Source of the DNA: JABJMC01 sp964473745
GTDB lineage: Bacteria; Patescibacteriota; Gracilibacteria; UBA1369; UBA12473
Assembly: GCA_964473745.1 (NCBI GenBank)
Contig: CAYYQE010000029.1
Location: forward strand, 1 to 12,609
Length of the DNA: 12,609 nt
Direction of reading: 5' to 3'
Every line of letters starts with the position of its first letter. Within the stretch, counting starts at the first letter, position 1. The notes under the pieces are model-generated. The model was not told the origin of the DNA. It made no database searches and saw only the letters and a program-made list of their open reading frames with translations. This document shows, one piece after another, positions 1 to 6,928 of the stretch. The position numbers and the translations under genes were made by a program.

Positions 1-1
1 C

Positions 2-370
2 AATCCGGACCACCCTAGCTTGGAGTGCGCCTCTACCCACGACTACCTTCCGTTTTTTAAAACAGAAATCTCGTCCCGGCGCGCCCTCAATTATCCCCCA
101 TTTACCCGCACTATTAAGCTAACATTCAAGTCTTCTGATCAAAAAAGTTGTTCACAAGAAGCACAAGCCATAACCACTGCTCTCAAAAAACATACAAGTA
201 CTCACGTCATTAACTGTGCCCCAGCTCTCATCTACAAAAAACACAATAAATTCCGCTACCACGTTTACCTCCAAGGACCAAATCCACACTCCACACTTAA
301 GTCCTACATCCAAAAACATCCCCTAAAAAAAGGCTGGAGCATCGACGTAGATCCAGTGGTAATGAATTAA
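2..370 (+). CDS. priA: Primosomal protein N' (PriA helicase), C-terminal fragment
   Basis: PriA is the 3'-to-5' DNA helicase that restarts stalled replication forks and reloads DnaB through the primosome. Only the last 122 residues lie in the window; the frame is open to the left edge, so the start is outside and the internal TTG at 20 is not the real start. The fragment begins with NPDHPSLECAS and HDY, then E..SRRALNYPPF, a pattern typical of the end of PriA's helicase core, where a helicase motif VI region leads into the C-terminal domain. It finishes with APALIYKKHNKFRYHVYLQG and WSIDVDPV, the characteristic PriA tail that contacts SSB and DNA. The upstream zinc-binding cysteines and Walker motifs cannot be checked. 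It is followed 43 nt later by trpS on the same strand. The family call rests on the two tail motifs and I consider it firm. Confidence 0.93.
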   Translation, partial: NPDHPSLECASTHDYLPFFKTEISSRRALNYPPFTRTIKLTFKSSDQKSCSQEAQAITTALKKHTSTHVINCAPALIYKKHNKFRYHVYLQGPNPHSTLKSYIQKHPLKKGWSIDVDPVVMN

Positions 371-376
371 CATTTT

Positions 377-385
377 TGCTATTCT
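377..385 (+). promoter_or_regulatory. Possible extended -10 promoter element upstream of trpS
   Basis: TGCTATTCT in the 43-nt priA-trpS gap fits an extended -10 pattern (TGnTATnnT). A start about 7 nt downstream would leave a leader of roughly 20 nt before the trpS ATG at 414. The hexamer 17 nt upstream (TGGTAA) matches the -35 consensus at only three positions. This is the largest gap in the left operon, so an internal promoter is plausible, but the match could be chance in AT-rich DNA. Confidence 0.2.
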
Positions 386-413
386 GCGAAAGAAGTTTTA
401 ACCTTCCCATTTT

Positions 414-1379
414 ATGAAACGCGTTCTTTCCGGAGTTCAACCCAGTGGACATCCACACATTGGCAATTACTTAGGCGCCATGAAGCGCCACGTAGCTCAT
501 CAAGAAGAATTTGAGTCTTTTATTTTTATTGCGAATTATCACGCTCTAACCACCACCCGCGACGGACAAACCTTGCGAGACTTCACCACTGAACTAGCTC
601 TCGATTACTTAGCGATTGGTCTGGACCCAGAAAAAACAACTCTTTTCCGCCAAAGCGATGTTCCGGAACACACCGAACTTGCCTGGATCCTCTCCTGTAT
701 CACTCCCATGGGCATCCTAGAACGCTGCCATGCCTGGAAAGACGCTGAAGCGAAAAAGAAAAAAGATCCTTCTACGGGCCTCTTCATCTACCCGGTTCTA
801 ATGGCGGCAGATATTTTGATGTATAAACCAGACCTTGTCCCGGTTGGAAAAGATCAAAAACAACACGTTGAAGTCACCCGCGATCTAGCCCTTAAATTCA
901 ACAATCTTTACGGCGAAACTTTTCCTCTACCAGAACCAAGTATTAACGAAGAAGTCCAAACAGTTGTTGGGACTGATGGCGAAAAAATGAGTAAAAGTTA
1001 TGGCAATACCATTGCGATGTTTGGTGACGATGCGCAGCTTAAAAAAGAAGTCATGGGAATTGTAACTAATTCCACTCCCCTCGAAGAACCCATGGACCCT
1101 GATAATTGTAATGTTTTTAAACTTTATTCCTATTTCGCAACACCAGAGGATATCAAAATCTTCAAAGATAAATATCTTGCCGGAGGTTTTGGTTATGGAA
1201 ACGCTAAAAAAGAGCTTCTAGAAAAATTACATAAAGTCCTAGATCCTTTTCGCCAAAAAAGAGTTGAGCTTAAGGGTAATATGGACTATGTTGAGACAGT
1301 GTTAAAAAATGGTGCGAACAAGGCTCGGGCGATAGCGCAAAAGACCCTAGCCGAAGTTCGAGATAAAGTCGGCCTATAA
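414..1379 (+). CDS. trpS: Tryptophan--tRNA ligase (TrpRS)
   Basis: Class I aminoacyl-tRNA synthetase that activates tryptophan with ATP and charges tRNA-Trp in the cytoplasm. The 321 residues are near the usual bacterial length (about 330). The N-terminus has the GxQPSG signature followed by the HIGH-type motif HIGN at 15-18. The Rossmann core carries the segment DILMYKPDLVPVGKDQKQH with V.TRDLALKFN, diagnostic of bacterial TrpRS, and the ATP-binding KMSKS loop is intact at residues 191-195. The C-terminal helical region (about 200-321) carries the anticodon-recognition part. The ATG at 414 is chosen because MKRVLSGVQPSG is the expected N-terminus. There is no Shine-Dalgarno sequence; CCC at 406-408 precedes the start. 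It lies 43 nt after priA and 16 nt before pyrG. No unusual substitution is visible. Confidence 0.97.
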   Translation: MKRVLSGVQPSGHPHIGNYLGAMKRHVAHQEEFESFIFIANYHALTTTRDGQTLRDFTTELALDYLAIGLDPEKTTLFRQSDVPEHTELAWILSCITPMGILERCHAWKDAEAKKKKDPSTGLFIYPVLMAADILMYKPDLVPVGKDQKQHVEVTRDLALKFNNLYGETFPLPEPSINEEVQTVVGTDGEKMSKSYGNTIAMFGDDAQLKKEVMGIVTNSTPLEEPMDPDNCNVFKLYSYFATPEDIKIFKDKYLAGGFGYGNAKKELLEKLHKVLDPFRQKRVELKGNMDYVETVLKNGANKARAIAQKTLAEVRDKVGL

Positions 1380-1395
1380 CCCTCCAACCTAACCC

Positions 1396-3015
1396 ATGCC
1401 TACAAAATTCATCTTCGTAACAGGAGGCGTGTGCTCTTCACTGGGAAAAGGAATCGCCAGTGCATCAATCGGCACTCTACTTAAAGCCTCCGGATTTAAA
1501 GTATTCCCTCAAAAGCTGGACCCGTATTTGAACGTGGATCCCGGCACCATGAGCCCTTTCCAACACGGCGAAGTTTTCGTCACGGATGACGGCTCAGAAA
1601 CAGATTTAGACTTAGGACACTACGAACGGTTCATTGATACCAGCTGTTCCATTCTTTCTAATGTCACTACTGGCCGCATTTACACCGAAGTTCTCCAAAA
1701 AGAACGTCAGGGCGGCTATTTAGGAAAAACTATCCAAATTATTCCGCACATTACCAACGCCATTAAAGACAAAATCAAAGCCGCCGCCAAAAAATCTGGA
1801 TGCGATGTTTTGATGGTCGAAATTGGTGGAACTGTTGGTGATATCGAAGGACTCCCCTACATGGAAGCTATTCGCCAACTCAGACATGAACTGGGCCCAG
1901 AAAACACCTTATTTGTACATTTAACACTCCTTCCTTATCTGGAAGCATCGAATGAAGTTAAAACTAAACCGACCCAAGCTTCGGTCCGCGAACTGCGTGG
2001 GATTGGTATTCAACCTGATATTATTTTAGCGCGCAGCGACAAACCAATCGATGATGAAATTCGCCGCAAAATCTCTCTTTTTTGTGATGTGGATATCCAG
2101 GCAGTTATCCCAGCTTATACCGCTAAATCGATTTACGAAGTTCCCCTTAACCTTCAAAAATTCAAACTCGCTCAATTAGTAGCCAAAAAACTACATCTTG
2201 GCAAAATCAGTCCCCGAATTAAAGACTGGCGAGATTTAACCGATAAAATCAAATCTAAACGTAAAGAACTCAAAATTGCCCTAGTTGGCAAATACACCAA
2301 CTTAGAAGACGCCTACATTAGCGTCATTGAATCCTTAAAAATCTCCTGCTACCACCAAGGACGCCATTTAAAAGTAGTTTGGATTGATTCTGAAAAATTA
2401 GAAAGGAAGAATAAAAAAACCTGGAAAGACCTTAAATCTTGCGCTGGAATCGTAGTTCCGGGAGGCTTTGGCATTCGTGGCACCGAAGGCAAAATCGCGG
2501 CCGCCAAATACGCTCGTGAAAACAAAATCCCCTACCTTGGACTCTGTCTTGGCATGCAAATTATGAGCATTGAATATGCCCGCCATATCACTGGCAACAA
2601 CAAACTCACTTCCGAGGAATTTGATGAAGATGAAAAACTCACGAAAGATGACTATGTCATTCACTTTTTACCTGGTCAGCACAAACATAAGGACAAAGGA
2701 GGCACCCTCCGCCTCGGCGCTTACCCATGCAAGCTTACACCGGGCTCCAAAACCGCCAAACTCTACAAAAAACGCACAATTTCAGAAAGACACCGCCATC
2801 GCTACGAATTCAATAATAATTTCCGCGAAATCCTAGAAAAAGGAGATTACTTAGTAGCGGGGATGTACGAAAAAGGAAACCTTGTCGAAATCGCTGAAAT
2901 GAAAAAACATCCCTTTATGATTGGTACACAGTTCCACCCAGAGTTCCTATCCCGCCCAAGCAAACCACACCCCTTATTCTACGGATTCATTGAGGCCAGC
3001 ACCAAAAAAAAATAA
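1396..3015 (+). CDS. pyrG: CTP synthase (glutamine-hydrolysing)
   Basis: Converts UTP to CTP using ATP and ammonia released from glutamine, the last step of de novo pyrimidine nucleotide synthesis. At 539 residues it matches the family (E. coli 545). The N-terminal amidoligase domain (about 1-270) has the P-loop VTGGVCSSLGKG at 8-19 with Lys18, and the metal/nucleotide acidic residues Asp72 (in ETDLDLGHYERF) and Glu142 (in VEIGGTVGDIEG). The C-terminal class I glutaminase domain (about 290-539) has the nucleophile Cys384 in GLCLGMQ, the oxyanion stretch PGGFGIRGTEGK, and the His514/Glu516 pair in FHPEF, so the triad is intact. The P-loop has Cys13 where many homologues have Val, a minor change. 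The start is supported by the canonical N-terminus. CCCTCC at 1380-1385 lies upstream and no Shine-Dalgarno is present. The next gene starts 18 nt downstream. Confidence 0.98.
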   Translation: MPTKFIFVTGGVCSSLGKGIASASIGTLLKASGFKVFPQKLDPYLNVDPGTMSPFQHGEVFVTDDGSETDLDLGHYERFIDTSCSILSNVTTGRIYTEVLQKERQGGYLGKTIQIIPHITNAIKDKIKAAAKKSGCDVLMVEIGGTVGDIEGLPYMEAIRQLRHELGPENTLFVHLTLLPYLEASNEVKTKPTQASVRELRGIGIQPDIILARSDKPIDDEIRRKISLFCDVDIQAVIPAYTAKSIYEVPLNLQKFKLAQLVAKKLHLGKISPRIKDWRDLTDKIKSKRKELKIALVGKYTNLEDAYISVIESLKISCYHQGRHLKVVWIDSEKLERKNKKTWKDLKSCAGIVVPGGFGIRGTEGKIAAAKYARENKIPYLGLCLGMQIMSIEYARHITGNNKLTSEEFDEDEKLTKDDYVIHFLPGQHKHKDKGGTLRLGAYPCKLTPGSKTAKLYKKRTISERHRHRYEFNNNFREILEKGDYLVAGMYEKGNLVEIAEMKKHPFMIGTQFHPEFLSRPSKPHPLFYGFIEASTKKK

Positions 3016-3033
3016 CCATTGGCCCTCCCAAAA

Positions 3034-4407
3034 ATGCGTTTCAAATACACCGCAACCAACACGGAAGGCAAAACCCTAACCGGCATTATTAACGCCGGAA
3101 CTGAAGAAGAAGGCCGCGCAAAGCTCAACAACCTTGGGTTTTCAATTTTAGAAATAAAAACTATTGAAGAACAAGACATTGCCGCGACCACAGATTTAGA
3201 AAAATTTGAATTCGAAGCTATTGATAAAAACAACAAACGAATCAAAGGTAGCATCCCGGCAAAAAGTGCTGACTTAGCTTATGAAAGGCTTATCGACGAA
3301 TACAGTTTTACTATCCAATATCTCGCCCCAGTCAACGCTTCTCCAGAAGAAAAAGCCCAAATCAGAGCCCAAGGAACAAAACCTTTAGCCGCAGTTTACG
3401 AAACATCTCATAACCAAAACAAAGGCGACGAAGCCATGCAAGAAGTAGTAGAAACACCCGAATTTGTTCAAGAAAAACAAATTTTAATCACTCAAGTAGA
3501 TAGTATTATCGATAAAATCCACAATCTACTCACCACCTTTGAAGGCAAAATCTCTCCAGAGAAAAAAGCTCTAATTGAAACCGATATCGACAAACTTATG
3601 CGCATTAAAAGCTCCAACAATCTCGATTACATCCGCCATACCTGCACCGAATTACTCGAAAAAATCCAAGGAGAAGAAATATTTTTAGCTTCACAACAAC
3701 ACGAACAAGAACGTAGTTCTATGGTCTTAGAAAGCCAAAAACTCATGATGGGACTTAACAAAGCCGCCGGCTCCAAAGTAAACGTCGGTTTACAAGTCAA
3801 ATCCGGCTTAGGCAAACTCGAAGAAAAATTAGCAGGAGGAAAATTCGAATTTTTGCTAGAACCACTTCGAAATATTCAAGCCTGGTTCACTCCCGACCCC
3901 GAGGCCCTAATGATCAAAACCCAACTCAAATCCATTCGCGCCCAAGAATGGGGCGCCCTAAAAATCGCCATAAAATCAGCAAAAGACACTCGCCAAGCCG
4001 CTATTGAAAATTTCAAAGAACTATACGCGCAAGACAAAGCCATTCGAGCCAAACTGCGCACCGTCAAGCAACTTCGCTACGAAAAAAACCTTATGATCCG
4101 CAAAAAACGTGAAGTTTATTTTATGGAAGAAATCAGCACTTTTTCAGGTTGGCTTCTTCTTTTCTATTTAAGTTATTATTTTGTGGGACATTACGTGACC
4201 ACCAAAGGAATACCATTAAATCCTGTCCTCGGCATTCCTTTTGATTTAGGAACCTCGGTGTTGTTTAAATATCTTCTGGTTATTATCTTTTTGGTGCATA
4301 TCGCTACTAGCATCAAACTTAACTTCTTTTTGCGAAGTCAAATTGCTACCATACTGCTTGGCACCGCAACTATTTTCTTAAGCCTTATGGTCGTCTTTAA
4401 TTTTTAA
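3034..4407 (+). CDS. Membrane protein with two tandem GspF/PilC N-terminal-like repeats
   Basis: I do not recognise the whole protein. From the ATG at 3034 it has 457 residues; a TTG at 3019 would add five, but MRFKYTA is the typical beginning of a type II secretion/type IV pilus F (PilC) protein. Residues 1-43 fit the GspF N-terminal pattern (F.Y.A...GK...G.I.A......A...L...GF.I.EI). Residues 57-98 repeat it: FEFEAID, NKRIKGSIPA, then an A...L helix and a beta end. About 140-370 is charged and helical with coiled-coil-like stretches, probably cytosolic. About 371-388, 411-428 and 437-456 look like three membrane segments. The canonical GspF four-helix membrane domain is not apparent, and no pilus ATPase or pilin gene is nearby. 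It could be a sensor, a scaffold or a secretion-related adaptor. It lies 18 nt after pyrG and 4 nt before the lgt-like gene. CCCTCCC at 3023-3029 precedes the start. Confidence 0.7.
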   Translation: MRFKYTATNTEGKTLTGIINAGTEEEGRAKLNNLGFSILEIKTIEEQDIAATTDLEKFEFEAIDKNNKRIKGSIPAKSADLAYERLIDEYSFTIQYLAPVNASPEEKAQIRAQGTKPLAAVYETSHNQNKGDEAMQEVVETPEFVQEKQILITQVDSIIDKIHNLLTTFEGKISPEKKALIETDIDKLMRIKSSNNLDYIRHTCTELLEKIQGEEIFLASQQHEQERSSMVLESQKLMMGLNKAAGSKVNVGLQVKSGLGKLEEKLAGGKFEFLLEPLRNIQAWFTPDPEALMIKTQLKSIRAQEWGALKIAIKSAKDTRQAAIENFKELYAQDKAIRAKLRTVKQLRYEKNLMIRKKREVYFMEEISTFSGWLLLFYLSYYFVGHYVTTKGIPLNPVLGIPFDLGTSVLFKYLLVIIFLVHIATSIKLNFFLRSQIATILLGTATIFLSLMVVFNF

Positions 4408-4411
4408 ATTT

Positions 4412-5197
4412 ATGTTACCAACACTTCTTGAACTCGGCCCTTTTACACTCCATTCATTATGGTTATGCGTGGTTATTGCCATTATATTAGGAACCCTTTT
4501 ACTCCTGAAAACCGCAAAATATCAACGAATGGAAATTCATTTTTTGCTGGATCATAGTTTAAGTCTTTTAGTTAGTGCGGCTTTTTTCTCCCGCCTGGTC
4601 TTTGCCTTAACAAACTGGGGATATTTTGGGCCACCAAGCCTAGGCGGAATTTTCGCTCAAATTTTTTCCTTTTGGGAAATTGGATACTCATTTTGGGGCG
4701 CGATGCTGGGATTCTCTTTTGTTTTTATTTGGCACTGTCGTCGCAAGGGTCAAAACCCTATGGATTGGCTCGATGTGGCTATCACTCCCCTATTTTTGGG
4801 AATTATGATTGGAAATTTTGGTCAATTTTTGGATGGACAAGCTTATGGAAAAGAAACCATTCTTCCCTGGGGCATTGTTTTTGAAAGTACAAATGTCAAA
4901 TACACAGTTCCAATTCATCCTACCCAAATATATTCAATTCTTATTATTGCCGCCATTCTATTAACAAAGAAAAAACTCATCGCTAAATGGCCTGTTTTAG
5001 GAGAAAAATACAACTGGACTATTTTTGCTCTAAGTGCTTATTCTTTAGCTCGATTTTTGCTTGAATTCCTTCGCGGTGATGACACTTTTCAGATTGGACC
5101 GGTCCGCATCGGACATATCGTTACTCTCATTTTATTTATCATAACTACGCACATCCTTTATAAAAGAACGCGTAAACCTAACCCTCATAAAAAATGA
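4412..5197 (+). CDS. lgt: Prolipoprotein diacylglyceryl transferase (Lgt) homologue with altered active-site residues
   Basis: Lgt moves diacylglycerol from phosphatidylglycerol to the lipobox cysteine of prolipoproteins in the cytoplasmic membrane. The protein has 261 residues and about seven hydrophobic segments, as usual. Family landmarks in order are: N-terminal GPFTLHSLWL; the loop GYSFWGAMLG (91-100) at the place of the usual SFHGG; IGNFGQFLDGQAYG (133-146) at the place of the RIGNF.N.E..G signature; PWGIVF; IHPTQIYS (168-175); and RFLLEFLRGD (214-223). The fold assignment is secure, but by my alignment the catalytic His (E. coli His103) is Trp95, the Arg (Arg143) is Met132 and the Glu (Glu151) is Gln143, while Asn135 and Arg221 are kept. 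It may be a divergent Lgt or a relative with another lipid-transfer role. It overlaps the next gene by ATGA. The start context TTTTTAAATTTATG has no Shine-Dalgarno. Confidence 0.85.
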   Translation: MLPTLLELGPFTLHSLWLCVVIAIILGTLLLLKTAKYQRMEIHFLLDHSLSLLVSAAFFSRLVFALTNWGYFGPPSLGGIFAQIFSFWEIGYSFWGAMLGFSFVFIWHCRRKGQNPMDWLDVAITPLFLGIMIGNFGQFLDGQAYGKETILPWGIVFESTNVKYTVPIHPTQIYSILIIAAILLTKKKLIAKWPVLGEKYNWTIFALSAYSLARFLLEFLRGDDTFQIGPVRIGHIVTLILFIITTHILYKRTRKPNPHKK

Positions 5198-5622
5198 ATC
5201 CACTTAAATTATTAAGCCCAAGTTATCTTTTTAATCTTCAGCCAGGATCAGAATTCAGATTTATGGTGCCCTTAATTGTTTTGTTTTTAGTCTTGGCCAT
5301 TGGGTCTTTTTATGTGGAGAAATGGATCAAAAAACAACCTCATCGAACCGCCATTCGCAATCTCTTGCCTAAATTTGGATCACGCCTCCGATTATTCGGA
5401 ATTTTTGGTTTTTTACTGTTATTTTTCCGTTACGAAAACATCCCCTATTTTGCCATGCGCTTTTTGCTACTGATGTATCTAATCGCCATTGTTGCCTTTA
5501 TTGGATACAGTCTCTACAAATATCACAAACACCTCCCTGAACTCCTAGAAACACGCCAAAAAAAGCACACTCACCACAAATACTTACCAAAGAGCAAAAA
5601 GAAGAAAAAGAAAAAGCGCTAA
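5194..5622 (+). CDS. Small three-helix membrane protein with poly-lysine tail
   Basis: Unrecognised 142-residue protein. Hydrophobic stretches at about 23-41, 66-79 and 86-108 suggest three membrane passes. The loop after the second has the motif LLLFFRYENIPYFAMRFLL, which looks like a conserved signature (aromatic-Arg-Tyr-Glu, then Pro-Tyr and Arg), and I have a loose impression of similar small proteins in CPR genomes. The tail from about 120 is strongly basic and His-rich, ending in seven consecutive lysines (135-141) and Arg142; by the positive-inside rule it should face the cytoplasm, where it could touch anionic lipids, RNA or the ribosome. The start ATG overlaps the lgt-like stop (ATGA), implying translational coupling and a shared function, perhaps as an accessory to that enzyme. 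CCCTC at 5182-5186 lies 7 nt upstream of the start. The function is unknown. Confidence 0.75.
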   Translation: MNPLKLLSPSYLFNLQPGSEFRFMVPLIVLFLVLAIGSFYVEKWIKKQPHRTAIRNLLPKFGSRLRLFGIFGFLLLFFRYENIPYFAMRFLLLMYLIAIVAFIGYSLYKYHKHLPELLETRQKKHTHHKYLPKSKKKKKKKR

Positions 5623-5643
5623 CAGGTTGACAACTAACCAACA

Positions 5644-6429
5644 ATGCAAATGCTTTTAAGCACTCTCCAAAAAATAGGATTTTCCGACAAGGAAGCCAAA
5701 ATTTATTTACAACTTATCAGGCTAGGAGCCCAACCCGCCTCCACCATTGCCAAAAAAGCTGGCATCAACCGGACCACCACCTACGACATCATTGAAAGCC
5801 TTACCAAAAGAGGATTAATTAGTTCCACTCGCAAAGGCGGCTCCACCTATTTTAAAGCCCTAGACCCTAAAGAACTTATCAACTATCTAGAACGTGAAAA
5901 AATCGAACACACCAAAAAACTATCCAAATATCAACAAGAAATCGAAGATGTTCTCCCGGCGCTTATCTCCTTAGAAAACCCGGAGAGCACCAAACCAAAA
6001 GTCACTTTTTACGAAGGCAAAAAAGGCATGCGCCAAGCTTATGAAGACACTTTAACCTCCTCCGAGCCTATCCTAGCCTACGCTAATGTCGAAGACATGC
6101 ACAACGGCCTCCCGGACTTCTTTCCCGAGTATTATCAACGTCGTGGCGTAGAAAAAAAGATCCACATCAAAGCAATTATGCCAAACAACCCCACCTCTAT
6201 CGACCGCGCCAAAAAAGACAAACAAGAAAACCGCGAATCAGTCCTTATCTCCCAAGACAAATACGATTTCTCTCCTGAAATCAACGTTTATGACGACAAG
6301 GTCCTAATCGCCTCTTGGCGCGAAAAAATGGCTATTATCATCAAATCCAAAGAAATCGCAGACTTACACAAAAAAATGTACCAACTCTGTTGGGACCGCG
6401 CTAAACAAATTGAAAAAAAATCTACTTAA
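5644..6429 (+). CDS. TrmB-family transcriptional regulator
   Basis: A 261-residue winged-helix DNA-binding protein. Residues 1-75 fit the TrmB N-terminal domain: LQKIGFSDKEAKIYLQLIRLG, then a recognition-helix region AKKAGINRTTTYDIIESL, and a wing GLISSTRKGGSTYFKALDP. A helical linker (about 83-110) probably dimerises. Residues 118-255 (VTFYEGKKGMRQAYEDTL, EPILAYANVED, PEINVYDDKVLIASW) match the phospholipase-D-like effector domain found in such regulators. Known TrmB members sense sugars in archaea, but no sugar gene is close here, so the ligand and targets are unknown. An in-frame ATG at 5650 is an alternative start. It is the last rightward gene, 21 nt after the small membrane protein, and its 3' end overlaps greA by 8 nt in convergent orientation. 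No operator is evident near it. Confidence 0.88.
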   Translation: MQMLLSTLQKIGFSDKEAKIYLQLIRLGAQPASTIAKKAGINRTTTYDIIESLTKRGLISSTRKGGSTYFKALDPKELINYLEREKIEHTKKLSKYQQEIEDVLPALISLENPESTKPKVTFYEGKKGMRQAYEDTLTSSEPILAYANVEDMHNGLPDFFPEYYQRRGVEKKIHIKAIMPNNPTSIDRAKKDKQENRESVLISQDKYDFSPEINVYDDKVLIASWREKMAIIIKSKEIADLHKKMYQLCWDRAKQIEKKST

Positions 6430-6443
6430 GCTTCACAAGCTTA
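6413..6443 (-). terminator. Weak intrinsic terminator candidate at the greA/trmB convergence
   Basis: Positions 6427-6443 form a perfect 7-bp inverted repeat with a 3-nt loop (TAAGCTT, CAC, AAGCTTA). On the minus strand the stem is followed by AGTAGA and then eight Ts (6420-6413), resembling an intrinsic terminator for the greA-containing operon. The stem is AT-rich (two G-C pairs) and the U-tract starts six nt after it, so it may be weak. On the plus strand no U-tract follows. The hairpin lies within the overlapping 3' ends of greA and the TrmB-family gene. Confidence 0.4.
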
Positions 6444-6910
6444 TAAACAACTTTTCCAGCCGGGACATGAGCGTCGAACTCGTCCCCAACTTTATGGTCC
6501 AGCACTGCCTCCCCAATCGGAGATTCATTAGAAATCCGGTGGCTCAAAGGATCAGCCTCGGTTGAACCAACAATCGTATAAGTTTCTTTCTCACCTGCAC
6601 GTGGCTTAACTCTCTTAATCGTCACCTCACTTCCTAACTCAGCTACTTTCCCCTTCTTATGAGTAATAATTTTCGCATGCTTAATCTTTTCATCTAATTC
6701 CATAATCCGAGCCTCCAAAAAGGCTTGTTCATTTTTTGCTTCCTCATACTCAGAATTCTCCGAAAGATCACCGTAAGAAATCGCTTCTGCTAAACGTTTT
6801 GCCACCTCTTTACGACGGACTTTTTTCAAATGATCCAGCTCATCAATTAGCTGTTTTAATCCATCTTTTGTCACAAATGTTACTTTTTCATCTTGAGCAG
6901 CAGGGTTCAT
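6422..6910 (-). CDS. greA: Transcription elongation factor GreA
   Basis: GreA enters the RNA polymerase secondary channel and stimulates cleavage of backtracked RNA. The 162 residues match the usual length (about 158). The N-terminal coiled coil (about 10-82) carries the tip motif GDLSENSEY at 47-55, including the catalytic acidic residues Asp48 and Glu51, followed by EEAKNEQAFLEARI and the exit helix. The C-terminal FKBP-like domain (about 88-162) has LGSEVTI, YTIVGSTEADP, SNESPIGEAVLDHKVGDE and a final beta strand. The ATG at 6910 is the only close start; the leader is AT-rich (TTTTTAAAAATATG) with no Shine-Dalgarno or C-rich element. It is the last leftward gene, 18 nt after rpoD, so it is probably co-transcribed with the housekeeping sigma factor. 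Its stop codon is TAG and its end overlaps the convergent regulator gene by 8 nt. Confidence 0.97.
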   Translation of the reverse strand: MNPAAQDEKVTFVTKDGLKQLIDELDHLKKVRRKEVAKRLAEAISYGDLSENSEYEEAKNEQAFLEARIMELDEKIKHAKIITHKKGKVAELGSEVTIKRVKPRAGEKETYTIVGSTEADPLSHRISNESPIGEAVLDHKVGDEFDAHVPAGKVVYKLVKLK

Positions 6911-6928
6911 ATTTTTAAAAATTAAAGA

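Noticed and set aside
2398..2836. Open frames antisense to and overlapping pyrG (and similar ones at 605-787, 3627-3815, 3876-4067, 7650-7910, 11021-11260, 12073-12303)
   Set aside because: They lie wholly inside strongly conserved genes in other frames, have compositionally biased translations and match no family I recognise.
5627..5655. Perfect TTGACA just upstream of the TrmB-family gene as a promoter
   Set aside because: No TATAAT-like hexamer lies 16 to 18 nt downstream, which would fall inside the first codons; the match is likely chance.
6736..6918. Short plus-strand frame opposite greA
   Set aside because: It is fully antisense to the conserved GreA coiled coil and tip motif, and has no plausible start context.
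6911..6928. AT palindrome TTTTTAAAAA between rpoD and greA as a terminator
   Set aside because: It is purely A/T with no GC stem and no U-tract after a loop, and it lies between genes expected to be co-transcribed.
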